Source: Cercospora beticola (Eukaryota > Ascomycota > Dothideomycetes > Mycosphaerellales > Mycosphaerellaceae). Taken from it: a DNA stretch of 64,000 nt. The DNA lies in assembly GCF_033473495.1 (NCBI RefSeq), contig NC_088936.1:2914001-2978000 (forward strand), read 5' to 3'. The notes beneath the pieces were generated by a model. It was not told where the DNA came from. It worked only from the letters and a program-made list of their open reading frames with translations, and ran no database searches. Positions within the stretch are counted from its first letter, which is position 1; each line of letters starts with the position of its first letter. Shown piece after piece: positions 21,941-32,900 of the stretch. Both the position numbers and the translations under genes were made by a program.

Positions 21941-23101
21941 ATGTCTGGCGAAGACGACACGTTCGATCTCGACATTTACGGCGACGAATCGCAGGCACAA
22001 GAGCAAGCGCAGAACGAACAACAACACCAAGAAGAAGAGAACCCAGAAGATCGCATTGACTTTGGCGACGATTCATACCCAAGCTACGAGGAGCAGCAGC
22101 ATATCACACATCAGGAACAGCAAGACGCACCTTCAGCACAAACAGGGCAGAAACGGAAAGCCCCCGATGATGGCCACGATGAGCATCAACAGTCTGGTCC
22201 ACCTGCCAATGGTACATCATCAGCCCGACCTGCCTCATCGACCCCTGCTACCACATCTGTCGAGCCGAACGCCACCCAGGCATTGAAGTTGTCCGAACTC
22301 CACTGGTGGACTACAGAAGAAGATCTGCGCGCTTTTTGCGCGCAAGCCGAGGTCGAAACACAACTTCGGGACATTGCCTTTGGCGAGCACAAGATCAATG
22401 GAAAGTCTCGCGGCGAAGCCTACTTGGAGTTCGACACCCCGGCAGCAGCGTCAGCAGTCAAGCGAGCAGTAGAAGCAAGGGAAGATCCAGTTCCCAAGGA
22501 AGATGGCACAGGTTCAACTGAAGGTAAGCGCAAAAATCAATTCCAGGTCTGGTATGTTGGACTCGGCAATCCGTTTAAGGGACGTGATTCGGGACAAGCC
22601 ACCAAAAAGGACGCCGGAGCTTACAACTCTGCGCCTCAACGTGGTGGGTTCCAGCGAGGCGGGTATCAAGACCGCGGACGAGGTGGTTTCCAGCCGCGCG
22701 GAGGTTTTCAGGGAGGACGAGGTGGTTTCCAGCAACAGCAGAATCAACAAGGGTTTGGCGGTATGAACAATGGCTATGGCTATGGCAGCGGCAATCCAAT
22801 GATGAGCGGTGTGATGGCAAATCCCATGATGGCAATGGGAATGAATGGCATGGGCTTTCGTGGCGGATTTGGGGGCATGGGAGGCATGATGGGTAACAAC
22901 GCAATGGGACGAGGAGGTTTTGGAGGCGGCGGAGCCAGAGGTGGTGGGTATGGGATGGGCGGAAGAGGCGGTTATCAAGGTGGTGGCTTTCAAGGCGGCC
23001 AGGGCTTCCAAGGTGGTGGCATGGGTCAGCAAGGTGGGTATGGCTACCAGCAGCAACAGGGCATGCAGGCTGGCGCGAACAAGAGAGCAAGGCAGGAATA
23101 G
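21941..23101 (+). CDS. RRM-RGG RNA-binding protein, CFIm68/CPSF6-like
   Basis: Single-exon gene of 386 residues. An acidic, Gln/Glu-rich N-terminus (MSGEDDTFDLDIYGDESQ) precedes a divergent RRM at about 110-195: LKLSELHWWTTEEDLRAFC in the RNP2 position and KSRGEAYLEFDTPAAASAV in the RNP1 position. The WWTTEEDL stretch is diagnostic of the CPSF6/CPSF7 (cleavage factor Im large subunit) RRM. After residue 220 come RGG/GGF repeats, then Met/Gly-rich and Gln/Gly-rich sequence. This fits a nuclear pre-mRNA 3'-end processing factor, though RGG tails are shared with many RNA-binding proteins. A gtaagc...ccag pair inside (near 22524) is only about 23 bases apart, so I treat it as exon. Confidence 0.85.
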   Translation: MSGEDDTFDLDIYGDESQAQEQAQNEQQHQEEENPEDRIDFGDDSYPSYEEQQHITHQEQQDAPSAQTGQKRKAPDDGHDEHQQSGPPANGTSSARPASSTPATTSVEPNATQALKLSELHWWTTEEDLRAFCAQAEVETQLRDIAFGEHKINGKSRGEAYLEFDTPAAASAVKRAVEAREDPVPKEDGTGSTEGKRKNQFQVWYVGLGNPFKGRDSGQATKKDAGAYNSAPQRGGFQRGGYQDRGRGGFQPRGGFQGGRGGFQQQQNQQGFGGMNNGYGYGSGNPMMSGVMANPMMAMGMNGMGFRGGFGGMGGMMGNNAMGRGGFGGGGARGGGYGMGGRGGYQGGGFQGGQGFQGGGMGQQGGYGYQQQQGMQAGANKRARQE

Positions 23102-24199
23102 GACCTTGGTCGAAGCTCCTTCGTGAGAGGTAGAAAGAGAAAAGGACCCTGAATACGCATCATCTGGAAGAACCACACATCTGCAGGTTAGCAGCGAGGT
23201 ATGAGAGGCTTCATTTAGTGTGGCGTGTCCACATATGTTGCGATGAAGAGCGCGGACAAGCTATGTATAATAGATGAAGGACGGCAATGAATTTCTAAAG
23301 CTGAACCAGTCCAGTACAGCTGTATCACGTGTTCTCTCACCCATTTAGCATCATCAGGTCGACAGCCACAGCACGAGCAACAATCATGAGTTGTTGGTTA
23401 GGCTCTTCAGGATCCGATTCATGGGGGATCTTGCTAAGCTCAAGGACATGCCACGAGGTTTCTAAATCTGGCACTACGCTTTACACCAGCCTGCTCAGCA
23501 CCAGCATGACGAAAATGCCTTCCATGTCATCTTGGCTATGCTGTCGACGCCAAGGTGTGGTCTTGCCTTGCGAATATTCCGACGAGTTCTGTGATGCTGC
23601 TTGGCGCTGCTATCGTGCGGCGATACAGCCCAAAACTACAGCCAGTCGTCCTGAGCTGCTCCTGATCGACGCGAAGGAAGCGAATCCGAAATTTGGCCAT
23701 TGGACGCGTTCGTCACGCGCTGGTATGGCTATTGTATTGAGGAGCTCTGGATCAACATCGCTCCCCGACATATACGGGATGTACAGACAACTGCCGTCTC
23801 CTCCGCATGCAAGCCGAACGTTTGGCGCATATATAGAAGTTTGGGTCGGCAGCTGTTGATGACACGTGAAAGCTGTGGAGTGGCGCGTTTCAGGAAGCTC
23901 ATCTCCGCAACGTCGGGCCTAGTCGCGCAAATCCATGTGAAACCCAACCGGCACGGTGGCTCCTTACTCGTTGCACATGTGGCAGGCTGCTGCATGTTGA
24001 GAAGAGGCGGTTCGAAAGGATAATTCGCTGACTCTCCGAGTGTTTTGTTGTCCTGTTTCTCCTTTGGTAACGCTGCGCAGCGTGGGCGGCTAGACGACAT
24101 CTTGTCCTACGCTTCGCGCGAATGCGCGGATCAGCACACTTAGCGAGGTCGTGCAATGATTTACCTGGTGATCGCCTCTGGACTACTGACCCTTGAAAC
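23102..24199. other. Intergenic region, no supported gene
   Basis: About 1.1 kb with overlapping short frames on both strands (for example 23329-23859 plus and 23729-24100 minus). None shows a domain or clear splicing. Expected to contain the 3' end of one gene and the promoter of the next. Confidence 0.45.
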
Positions 24200-26684
24200 A
24201 TGATGGCGACCGGGTATTCTTCCGCTGACCAGCTGCGCGATGCCGACTACACGACGAGCCATCGTTCCCCTCCACCCATACCCTCATCGCCGCGCGGCCC
24301 TCCCTTCGTCAATCAGCGTGAAGCCTTCTCCGCTGCCGTCGCGAACGCCATTGGAGTGGAAGAACGGCATTCAGAGCAGCTGCCAGACAGCCGCCCGCTC
24401 GCGCGAGTGAACACGACTGGATCGGGCGCGAGGAAGACGACCGGGTGGCCTATCGCCGACGACAACGCGTTGACTAACGGCGGGCCCGTTGGAGGACGGA
24501 GTCGAGCGGCGAGCACTGGTGACGGCGGGGCGTTTCCACGAAAGCGCAGCTTCAGCCTGTTGCGCAAATCCAACACCAGTTCGTCGCGCAAGAATTCACT
24601 CGACCAGCCCGAACGCGCCTTCTACGTCGCCGAGCCGACGGCACCACCGCTTCCGAAGACTCTCTTTGCGCAAGTACAGCAGGAAGCAGCAAACCGCCCG
24701 CCGCAGGCAGGCAAGACAGGAAGCATGTTGCGCAAAGTCAGTGGCATGGGCAGCAGTCGGCGGAAGGAGGAGCAGGAGAAGGCGAAGAGGGAAGCCGCGC
24801 AGCCTCGACAGCAACCACCGCACCTCCCTTCATTCGCGCCGCTGCCAGGAATGAATCCGTTCAGCGAGGAACGACCGGACAGCGTGGCCATCTTCAACGC
24901 TGCTTACACCACTTCATCCGCCTCCGCATCTGGCCCCACCCGACCGACCGCCAACTTCTCTCGTCCCAGCCAGTCGCAAGGCATGCCGTCGAGCTCCGCC
25001 ATGAGCAGTTCTTCGCCGCCAGGCTACTCGAGTGGCCGGGCTGACAGCGCCCTGAACAGCTCCTCTCCGCCTGTTCCTTCGGCCAAAATCAATGGTGTCC
25101 ACAGCAGTGGCGAGTATGTAGCGCCAGACCTCTCAGACACCACCAGCATGGCGAATCGCGGCCGCTTCTCGTACGCATCAACTACAACGAATGTTAACGC
25201 GTTCAACAGCCCTCGCAGAATTCGGCGCAAGAAGGACCCGACACCATTCAAGTGAGTCGTCATACAGAGCCATGGACCAAGAAGCAATCAGAGCTAACGA
25301 ACTTCCCAGCATCCTCGTTGTCGGAGCTAAGAACAGCGGCAAGACTTCTTTCATTTCATTCCTTAAGCACTCGCTAGCCTTGCCCCCTGGCAAGCAGCCT
25401 CATGGGAGCGAGCCCGAGCCACAGACTTCGTATGGCAGCCGCGGAAGCTCCTCGTTCACTTCGACATACCTGGAATCGGAGATCGAAGGAGAGCGAATTG
25501 GTCTGACGTTATGGGACTCCCAAGGGCTGGAAAAGAATGTGGTTGATCTGCAGTGCAGAGAATTGGCCGGGTTCGTGGAAAGCAAGTTTGAAGAGACGTT
25601 CGCCGAGGAGCAGAAGGTCATGCGTACGCCCGGTGTCAAAGATACGCACATTCATTGCGTGTTGCTGGTGCTGGATCCCGTTAGGTATGTTTTTCGTCGC
25701 GGTAAAGCCACCGCAAGCCAGAATTGCAGCAGGCAATGCCGGCTGCTAGTCTCCTGGATTAGGTCTTGACAATGCTGACTCCCGATCAGACTCAGCGCTA
25801 CTATTGCTCAGCAGCCCGGCGCCAAGAGAGCTGCATCCACTCTCGACAGCGACCTCGATCTCCAGGTAATGCGGGCTCTCTGGGGCAAGACTACGGTGAT
25901 TCCAGTCATCGGGAAAGCAGATACGATCACTACCGGTCACATCACGTACCTGAAACGTACTGTATGGGACGCTATCAAGACTGCCAAATTGGACCCCCTG
26001 GAAGCGTTGGAGCTGGAGGAAGACTCTGAAGAAGAGGCCAACAGCGAAAATGACGACACCGGATCCGGAAAGTCCAACTCTTCTTCCCCGGGAGGGCGGG
26101 GCAAGTCTCACCGGCGTCAATCGAGCCTGTCCTTGATGGAAACCAGCAATGGAGAGACGCCGTATCTCCCAATGTCAGTGTTCTCGCCGGACATCTACGA
26201 CCTGCCTCCGTACGTGCCCGCACCAAAGAAAGGAGAGAAGATCGGACGCCGATTCCCATGGGGCTTCGCGGATCCGTACGATGCCAGCCATTGCGATTTT
26301 GGACGTCTTCGCGACAGTGTGTTCTCCGAATGGCGCGTGGAGCTGCGTGATATCAGCCGCAGAACATGGTACGAGAATTGGAGAACATCGAGGCTGAAGA
26401 ATCTCCCAGGCACGCGCCAGCGTGTGCAGGGTGGGGTGACACCGGTTGCCAGCGTCCCCACAGGCGGTAGAATCGCCTCTTCGCAATCGAGACAGACGTC
26501 GCTCCAAGCCAATGGCGCCGACTCTGGTGTTGAGAGGAAGGTGAGCAACATTTCAAGCTCCGGATCGCTTGGAGTGCCGCCGGTCTCGAGCCCAGGCTTG
26601 CCTACACGGGATGTCTCTGGCGGGAGTCTGAGTGGCAGCGTCCGCGGAGGGGCTTCGAGAGCCTCAGAATCGAACGCTCCGTAG
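24200..26684 (+). CDS. Septin-family GTPase with long N-terminal extension
   Basis: Three exons (24200-25251, 25310-25684, 25790-26684) give 773 residues. The first 350 are Ser/Pro-rich and disordered. The GTPase domain opens with FNILVVGAKNSGKTSF (P-loop near 356-364), followed by TLWDSQG in the G3 position and PVIGKADTITTGH as G4 near 516. The end of the domain, HCDFGRLRDSVFSEWRVELR, matches the septin unique element region, then YENWRTSRL. An acidic insertion (LEEDSEEEANSEN) sits between G4 and the C-terminal segment. Septins form cortical filaments. This one departs from the core septins and resembles the filamentous-fungus-specific AspE class or a septin-like outlier. It ends in Ser/Gly-rich sequence without a coiled coil. 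Confidence 0.88.
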
Positions 26685-27495
26685 GAGGAGAGAGAGCGTC
26701 AAAAGCGAGAAGAACGAGCGTCACGTCAGCATACCTTAGAGCCTGGAGCATGCGGACGCTTTTCAGCACGACCCATGGTATACTGAAGCAAGGGGGATTA
26801 CAGCCATTCCCGGGAAGAATGTGCATTTTTTGTGTCTGTTTCGTTTCGAAGACTTTACGCTTTTCAGCGACTCACGGCCGGGTTCCATCAGCTTCTGTGG
26901 ACAGAGCAGAGGAGTTTTGGGACGTTTTTGTTTCGTTAATTGACTTTTCGAATTGTATATACCCCCAGAATGCGGATCGTTTCTTTGGTGTCTATTTTGT
27001 TTTGCCTACAATTTGAGGAGCTATCACTACAACGTGCTCTGTCATCTTAGGGCCGCTTCTGATCTCAGTCTGTCCAGAGTCTGTTTCACTCAAGATTAGC
27101 TCGGATGGTCAGCGGATCATCACAGGCATTGCGCTCACTGGGATGAAGCGTGGTGCGCGAAATGGCATGCCTTTTTCCGAACGTCCCTGGCGAAGGCGAG
27201 CGAAATGGCAGATCTTCTCGGAGGGTGCATTGACGCCACTGCCAGTATGGCAGAGAAGAGGCCATTTCATTCCCCTCGAGTCATCGTGGCGCAGCGTTCA
27301 AGCTACTTGGGCGCTCCATGCTGGAGGTAGTCGGGAGACCGGCACTTTCCTTACGTTTGAGCTTTCTTAGTGCAAATTGTGCATGGACTACTCTCGTATC
27401 GCGAATGAGCTGGACCTAGGTGGTCCGTGGCTACAGACGCCGTAGAGTCGTGTGTGGGGAGGAATGCACGCTGTGTGCGTGACTAGAGCAGAGTC
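26685..27495. other. Intergenic region between convergent genes
   Basis: 3' flanks of the septin-type gene and SPC19. No supported coding sequence. Confidence 0.5.
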
Positions 27496-28066
27496 TCATT
27501 GCGCGGCCATGCTCTTTCTCAGCTGCCTCTGCCTCTGACTTGCTTGCAGCTCCAGCCTTCCCACAGCATAGCTCAAACGTTCCTTTTTCTGCCGAAGCTG
27601 CTGCATCTTCATCTCTTCCATGTTGCCGAGCCCTCCGGCGGCTGGTCTACGTGCGGGACTCTTGGATCCGGAGCTTGCTCGTGATGGTTGCGCAAGTCGG
27701 CCTTCTTGCAACTCTGCTTTGGCCATCAGGCTCTTTTCCCGACGCTCCAGCTTATCGAGGTATGTCTCCACGCGTGCGAGGAGATTCGAGACTTCAGGTT
27801 GGATTTCGGAGAGCAGGGTGGATTGAGCGGTGGTCAGATCGTGCTCGGAGACGAGTTCGAAGTGCTAGATCTAGTGTCAGCATTCTCAGCACCATCTGGC
27901 AGTTGTAGAGGAGATGTTCTACCCTGGTTGTCTGTAGCACTTTCGCGAGGCGTGGGTAGTCGTTCACCCCGCTGTCCAAGATGTTGATGCTCGACTCCAG
28001 CAGCTGCATGCTCGAGCGTAACGACGCGACGCAGCCATTCAGGGCGTTATGAGCACTGCTGTCCAT
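27496..28066 (-). CDS. SPC19: DASH complex subunit Spc19
   Basis: Spc19 is a component of the fungal DASH/Dam1 ring that couples kinetochores to spindle microtubules. Exons 28066-27923 and 27864-27496 are separated by a 58-base intron and give 170 residues. The family is recognised by LNGCVASLRSSMQLLESSIN and ILDSGVNDYPRLAKVLQTTR, joined across the splice to HFELVSEHDLTTAQSTLLSE and VSNLLARVETYLDKLERRE, with a C-terminal coiled coil (LRQKKERLSYAVGRLELQ). The inner ATG at 28066 fits the family start; an in-frame ATG at 28105 would add 13 residues. The intron was confirmed by the unbroken conserved sequence on both sides. Confidence 0.94.
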
Positions 28067-28604
28067 GGCTGTGTCCGGCCGTCGGAAACAATTCGAGACC
28101 TGCACGAGTATTGCACGGCGTCAACAGAAGAGACGCGACGACGCGAAGTCAAGCACACGGTTCGCGGGGCAGCCGAAAGTCAATCGCAACATCCTTGTCG
28201 AGCGCGAGACCACTCGTCCTTGCCATTGCTTTGCAACGAGCACGACTCCTCCATTGCGAATTCACTGCGCGTCCATCATGCTGCCCGCCATGCTGCGTGC
28301 TGTGCACCGCACTCGTCGTGGGGCTTTGCGTGCTTGCTGCGTCTTGTTTATTCGCAGTGGAGCCGCTGCATCCCTGCACAGGCAACAGGCCCCGATCTGA
28401 TTTCCGCTTGCTTTCATCTTCTCAGACTCGACGAGACAAACATCTTTCAGACACGCGTGCGAAGCCGCATATCATGTCGTCTGCTGTTACTTCAGGCGTC
28501 CATTCTTTCTCTTTGCTTTCTGCCCACTCGTGATTGTCGTTCGTTCTCGCAAGTCGAGCTTTCCGCGAATTTTTTGACGAGCACATTCGGACTTCGCTCC
28601 TACC
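28067..28604. other. Intergenic region, possible unannotated 5' part of the CCCH gene
   Basis: Region between SPC19 and the CCCH zinc-finger gene. A frame ending near 28609 reads SRAFREFFDEHIRTSLLPC, which could be an upstream exon of the zinc-finger gene, but I could not build a stop-free, conventional splice model. Confidence 0.35.
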
Positions 28605-29155
28605 ATGTTAAGCGCTCGAGAACTGGCTGATACACGCCTCCGTCAACGCGCGAAGAACGAGCAGAATTCGAGGCTCGAGTTGCGCAGAAGAAGTTGTGCA
28701 ATAACTTCCAATTCAATGGATACTGCCTTAGAGGCGACGAATGCCCATACGACCACTCTGCAATAACTCCAAAAATGCTTGAGTGCTTGAAATGGGTAGC
28801 TCGACACCAACCGTGCCCGAAACGAGGTAGGCTTCTGTCCTGTTCAGCTCACATTCTCCTCACTCAATACTGATCACTTCTCATAGGAAGTTGCCGCTCC
28901 GCAACCTGTTTCCTGGGACACATTTGCCAGCGTCCGGATTGTAGTCGACGCGGTGGCAAATCGTTCTGCAAGATCCCATGGATGTCCCACGCTGCCGATC
29001 TTCACGTAGCGGAGATTGTGCAAGGGTACGGCCTCACAACAGGTCAAAATAACGTCACGACTCCTGATGAAGACAGCGCGGCACCCAAGCATTCGAACGG
29101 GATGGAAAGCGAAAGCGACGACGAGGATGGAAGGAGTCATGGAGCTACCATCTAG
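28605..29155 (+). CDS. CCCH zinc-finger protein, apparently frameshifted near the N-terminus
   Basis: Two exons, ending 28826 and starting 28887 (60-base intron), encode three CCCH-type zinc motifs: CNNFQFNGYCLRGDECPYDH (C-x8-C-x5-C-x3-H), CPKRGSCRSATCFLGH (C-x5-C-x4-C-x3-H) and a third formed by CQRPDC, C and H residues up to WMSH. The tail is acidic. Fungal CCCH proteins of this type are usually longer, with this block at the C-terminus. Here the zinc-finger frame is open only from 28631. The ATG at 28605 reads MLSARELADTRLRQRAKNEQ in another frame, which would continue naturally into EFEARVAQKKL if one base were present near 28664. This is either a true frameshift, a sequencing error or a missed intron. 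Probably RNA binding. Confidence 0.55.
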
Positions 29156-29958
29156 ACCAAGAGGAATGGCAAAAGGGAAAAAAGGAACGAGACGAAGACG
29201 ATTTTGATGACGATGATGTGCGCATGATGTGAATTGAGGCAATGAGGTTCGGATCGCGAATTGCCCAATACAAGCATTCGAGATACGCACAGCGGCGCCA
29301 GGCAAGAACGATGCACAGAAATGTTGCCCCTAAAATATTAGGTCAGCAACGGGCTACATATCACCTGCACTGGTCGTAACAACAAGCGACACCGTAAGGA
29401 GAGAGGAAAAGGTTACGTCGAGGATCAAACGCAGGCATCGGTATCCGAACAACACAACCAAAGCTGTCATTTATCTTTGCAAATGCCAGCAAAAATGACA
29501 GCAACTCGAAACTCTGAACTAGAATTTGCATCTCATCATACAGTGTTCCACTATATGCTCTACTTCTCCATCAATCTGCCCCTCTAGGCCCTCGCACCAG
29601 TCTACCACTCATACATCTTCGAAGAACCGAAAACAATGCCAGTGAGCACGAATAAAGGATACACAGCTCCTGACCGCTTGAACGCTTCCAGAAATGCCGA
29701 GTAAAATAAAACCAGAAGAAAAAAGAAATAGGATGAAAAGATCGCCCTGTTGTGCTCCGTTGATCGTGATTCCATGATATTCCCATCAAATGCCACCAAC
29801 CAGACTGCATTCGTTCTGTTCCCGCCAATCCCAAAATTCATTCCCAAGATACGCCGTTGTACACCATTTCTTCCAATTAATATCGTCATCCTTTTGGACG
29901 GAAGCTCAATGCTGTCCATGTCCCTTCGATTCGTACTCCTGCCAAGTGCAATTGCCAT
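29156..29958. other. Intergenic region between convergent genes
   Basis: 3' flanks of the CCCH gene and MED12. A 118-codon minus frame begins right after the MED12 stop but looks fortuitous. Confidence 0.5.
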
Positions 29959-32900
29959 TCAATACACTTTCCTTGCTCCAAACAATCCAAGACTGAGACT
30001 CGTATCGTTGTCTCCCATGCTGGGCGTCGCATCACTCATCATCTCCCATCGCCGAAGTGTATAAGGTACAACCTTAGGCTCGCCCTGCGGTTGCTGTCCA
30101 GCTCTCAAAGACATGGCACGCTGCAGGACAGCGGACCCTCCAGCGCCAGACATCGGACCAGGTCTGCCCGCAGCTTGCGCTTGTTGTTGTTGCTGCGCAG
30201 CTCGTTGCAACAGCGCCTTAGCCTGCGCACTTCCCCCACCGGGTTGCGGCTGCGGATAAGATACGAGAGCAAGCCAAGCGTCAGGATTGTTGATCATTCC
30301 AAGAATGAAAGCTAGTCGTGGGTCACGGACTCCATTGCGAAGCATTGCGTGCCCCAGAGCGGTCAGAGATTCAGCAGGCAATGCATCCGAAAGAGCAGAT
30401 GCAACATCGTGAATGTATTCCAGGATCTCCTGATGGCACTGCAGGCCGGGATGTCCAAGAAATATGCACAGTGTTGCGAGGAGGCTTTCGCGACTGGTTC
30501 GAGGGCCCTCACGGTCCGACGTTGGATCGCAGGCGTAGAGGATGCAGAGATGGAGGAGAATCCGCAAGGCCATGAGGTATTGTTTATGCTCTACACCGAG
30601 GGGTTCCTTTGGCAAGCGCTCCAATAATTCTTTTAGTCTGTCCAAGATGCTCGAGACGATCTGAGACTTGCTGTTGTCTTTGGCAGCGTGGTGAGCAACA
30701 CACAAAATATCAAGATTGCGACTGGCTTTAGCTTCATCGATACTAGCGGGACCGGTTTCCAAAGACGCACAGACCAACACTTGGTCTTTTGCCCATTGGT
30801 AAATGCTGCGAACTGTGTCCTGCCCAGCGCTTTCGAGTAGTTGTGGCCATATTTCGCTTCCATGGACGATGGCGTCAAGTATTGCTGGCTGCAGGGTACT
30901 CTCATTTGGCAATCCTCGCAATGCCTCCTTCTTGGCGAGCAGAGCCAGTGCCATCGTACATTGCGCAACAGAGATAGCGTCGGCGAGACCAATGATCGTC
31001 TTCGCATCAAGGCCGACCACTGAAACATACTCATCGCAGGACGGAGACAGCATTTTCGTGACGAGCTTCGTACAATTGGAGAGGAACGCTGGTGACGGAC
31101 GAGCGCTTGTTAGCGCACGTAGGCAAACTTGATATCTGCTGACAGTGTACTCCAGAAGCAACGTGATTATGCCTGGATCAGAAGCAGGGAACTTGTTGTC
31201 GTCCATGGCAGTGACGAGTAGTGGAACCAAGGCATCGGCAGAAGTCTGACAGGCTCGCTGCTGGATGACTCGAAAGCGGTAGGCTTCGTGCTCGCCAAGC
31301 CCCACGCATATGCTGGCTGTTGCCGTGAGAAGACGGACCATGGTGCACGCTGATGCTGGTGTCTTCATATTCTGGGCCAAGCCAATAATTGTCTCGAGTT
31401 CCATGCATCCGCTGGCGACAAGTGCACTGATCAATGTCAATGAGGAGGCCGCGTCGCCAGAGCTTCTGAGACACGCCTGCACATGATTCGTGGCGAGTAG
31501 GTCAAAGTTGCTGGCATCGACGGCACGGAGCTGCGTGAGCCATGCACAAAGTTTGCTGGCGGCATGATCTTGCTCGCTTTCGAATTTGCCTGCGCGCTGC
31601 GCAATTCTCGCAAATACCCGTTGCATCAGCTGCTCGTCCATAGTATTCCCACTAGCGAATACTGCATCGATTTCCTGGTCAGAGTCAAGGCTACCCGCTT
31701 GCATGCTAACCAGACTATCGGATGCGGGCGAGCAGACAGCCATGGAAGTCTGCTGTTCGCAGATCAGTAGATCATTGGGCAAGGCGCCGAGGATCTGTTG
31801 GCTTTGCAAAAGATGCATCTTGTCGGCCCATGGCTTGGTCAAAGTAATGAGCGAGATGATAAGTGCTCTGTCAAGTGCTTGTTGCGACCGCAAGACTCGA
31901 TAGTGTTCAAGCAAGTCGTCCACCATGGGCATCAGATAGCCCATGGCTGCAAAGGATTTGCGATGATAATCGATGGTATCACTGATACTGGCCAAGATGC
32001 CGGGGTCGCCTGAGGTCATCGACATCTGAAGCAGGTGCCGCAACGCTCGCATATCCAGTATGATCTCGAGCACATCTCGCGCGAAGCAGAACCATCGGTG
32101 CGTAAGAATGCTTTCTTTCACCAGGTATTCCACTTGTGCAGTGAGCGCATCAGCAAGCTCCTGCTTGGCAGCTGCGCCTAGACTCTCGGTTTGCTGCATA
32201 ACGCGCACGCGTGAGGCTGTGTCACTATCGTCGATACCCACGCCCAGTATGTCTGAAACGACGCTGCCCTCATCCTTCACTTCCGAGATTCTGTGTAGTA
32301 GGGACTTCCGCGTGTTCTGCAGATGAGCGGGTAGAGCAGACGCGGGTAGCGCTATGAGCAAGCCAGTGGCGAGGTCCGGTGATGCGCTTCCCGAAACCGC
32401 ACCAGACGTGATCAGCCATTGGAGGTACCTTCCACAAGAGAAGCCGTTCTCGCGTACGAGCTCTGTGAGTACGCGGTGCACGTCAGCTGCCACTATAGAT
32501 ACTGACTGAGGAATCCCAAGGAAGCTCAGTATTGCACCATCGGTATCTAGACCTTTCGATGCAAGGACCGCGATGACTTTGGCAGCGAGGTATGCTCGAT
32601 TTATTCCGGTTCGGTATACTGACGAGGACCATGTCAACAGCGCGGCAATTAATTTGTCAACCTCTGGGATTATGGCCTGGCAAGCTGTGGCGAGTCTCCC
32701 CACATCCACGTGCAGCGCATGAGCATGAGCATCCAGAATCCCGTACAAGGTCAACAGAGGACATCGCGTGTTCTGTGGCGTTTTCATCAGTGGAGCTAGT
32801 AATCTTCGGTTCCTCTTGGTGATATTCTGCGCAGGGGTACCGGGAGCTGCAGTCTTGGGTGTCAGCAGGTGCTGATACTTTTGCCAGCTCCTTGGAATGA

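Noticed and set aside
22524..22547. Possible intron in the CPSF6-like gene
   Set aside because: The GT-AG distance is about 23 bases, too short for a fungal intron, and the frame is open.
22514..23176. 220-codon frame antisense to the RGG region of the CPSF6-like gene
   Set aside because: Gly-rich coding repeats on one strand create an open complementary frame.
29602..29958. 118-codon minus frame starting directly after the MED12 stop
   Set aside because: Different frame, no domain, and it lies where the MED12 3' untranslated region should be.
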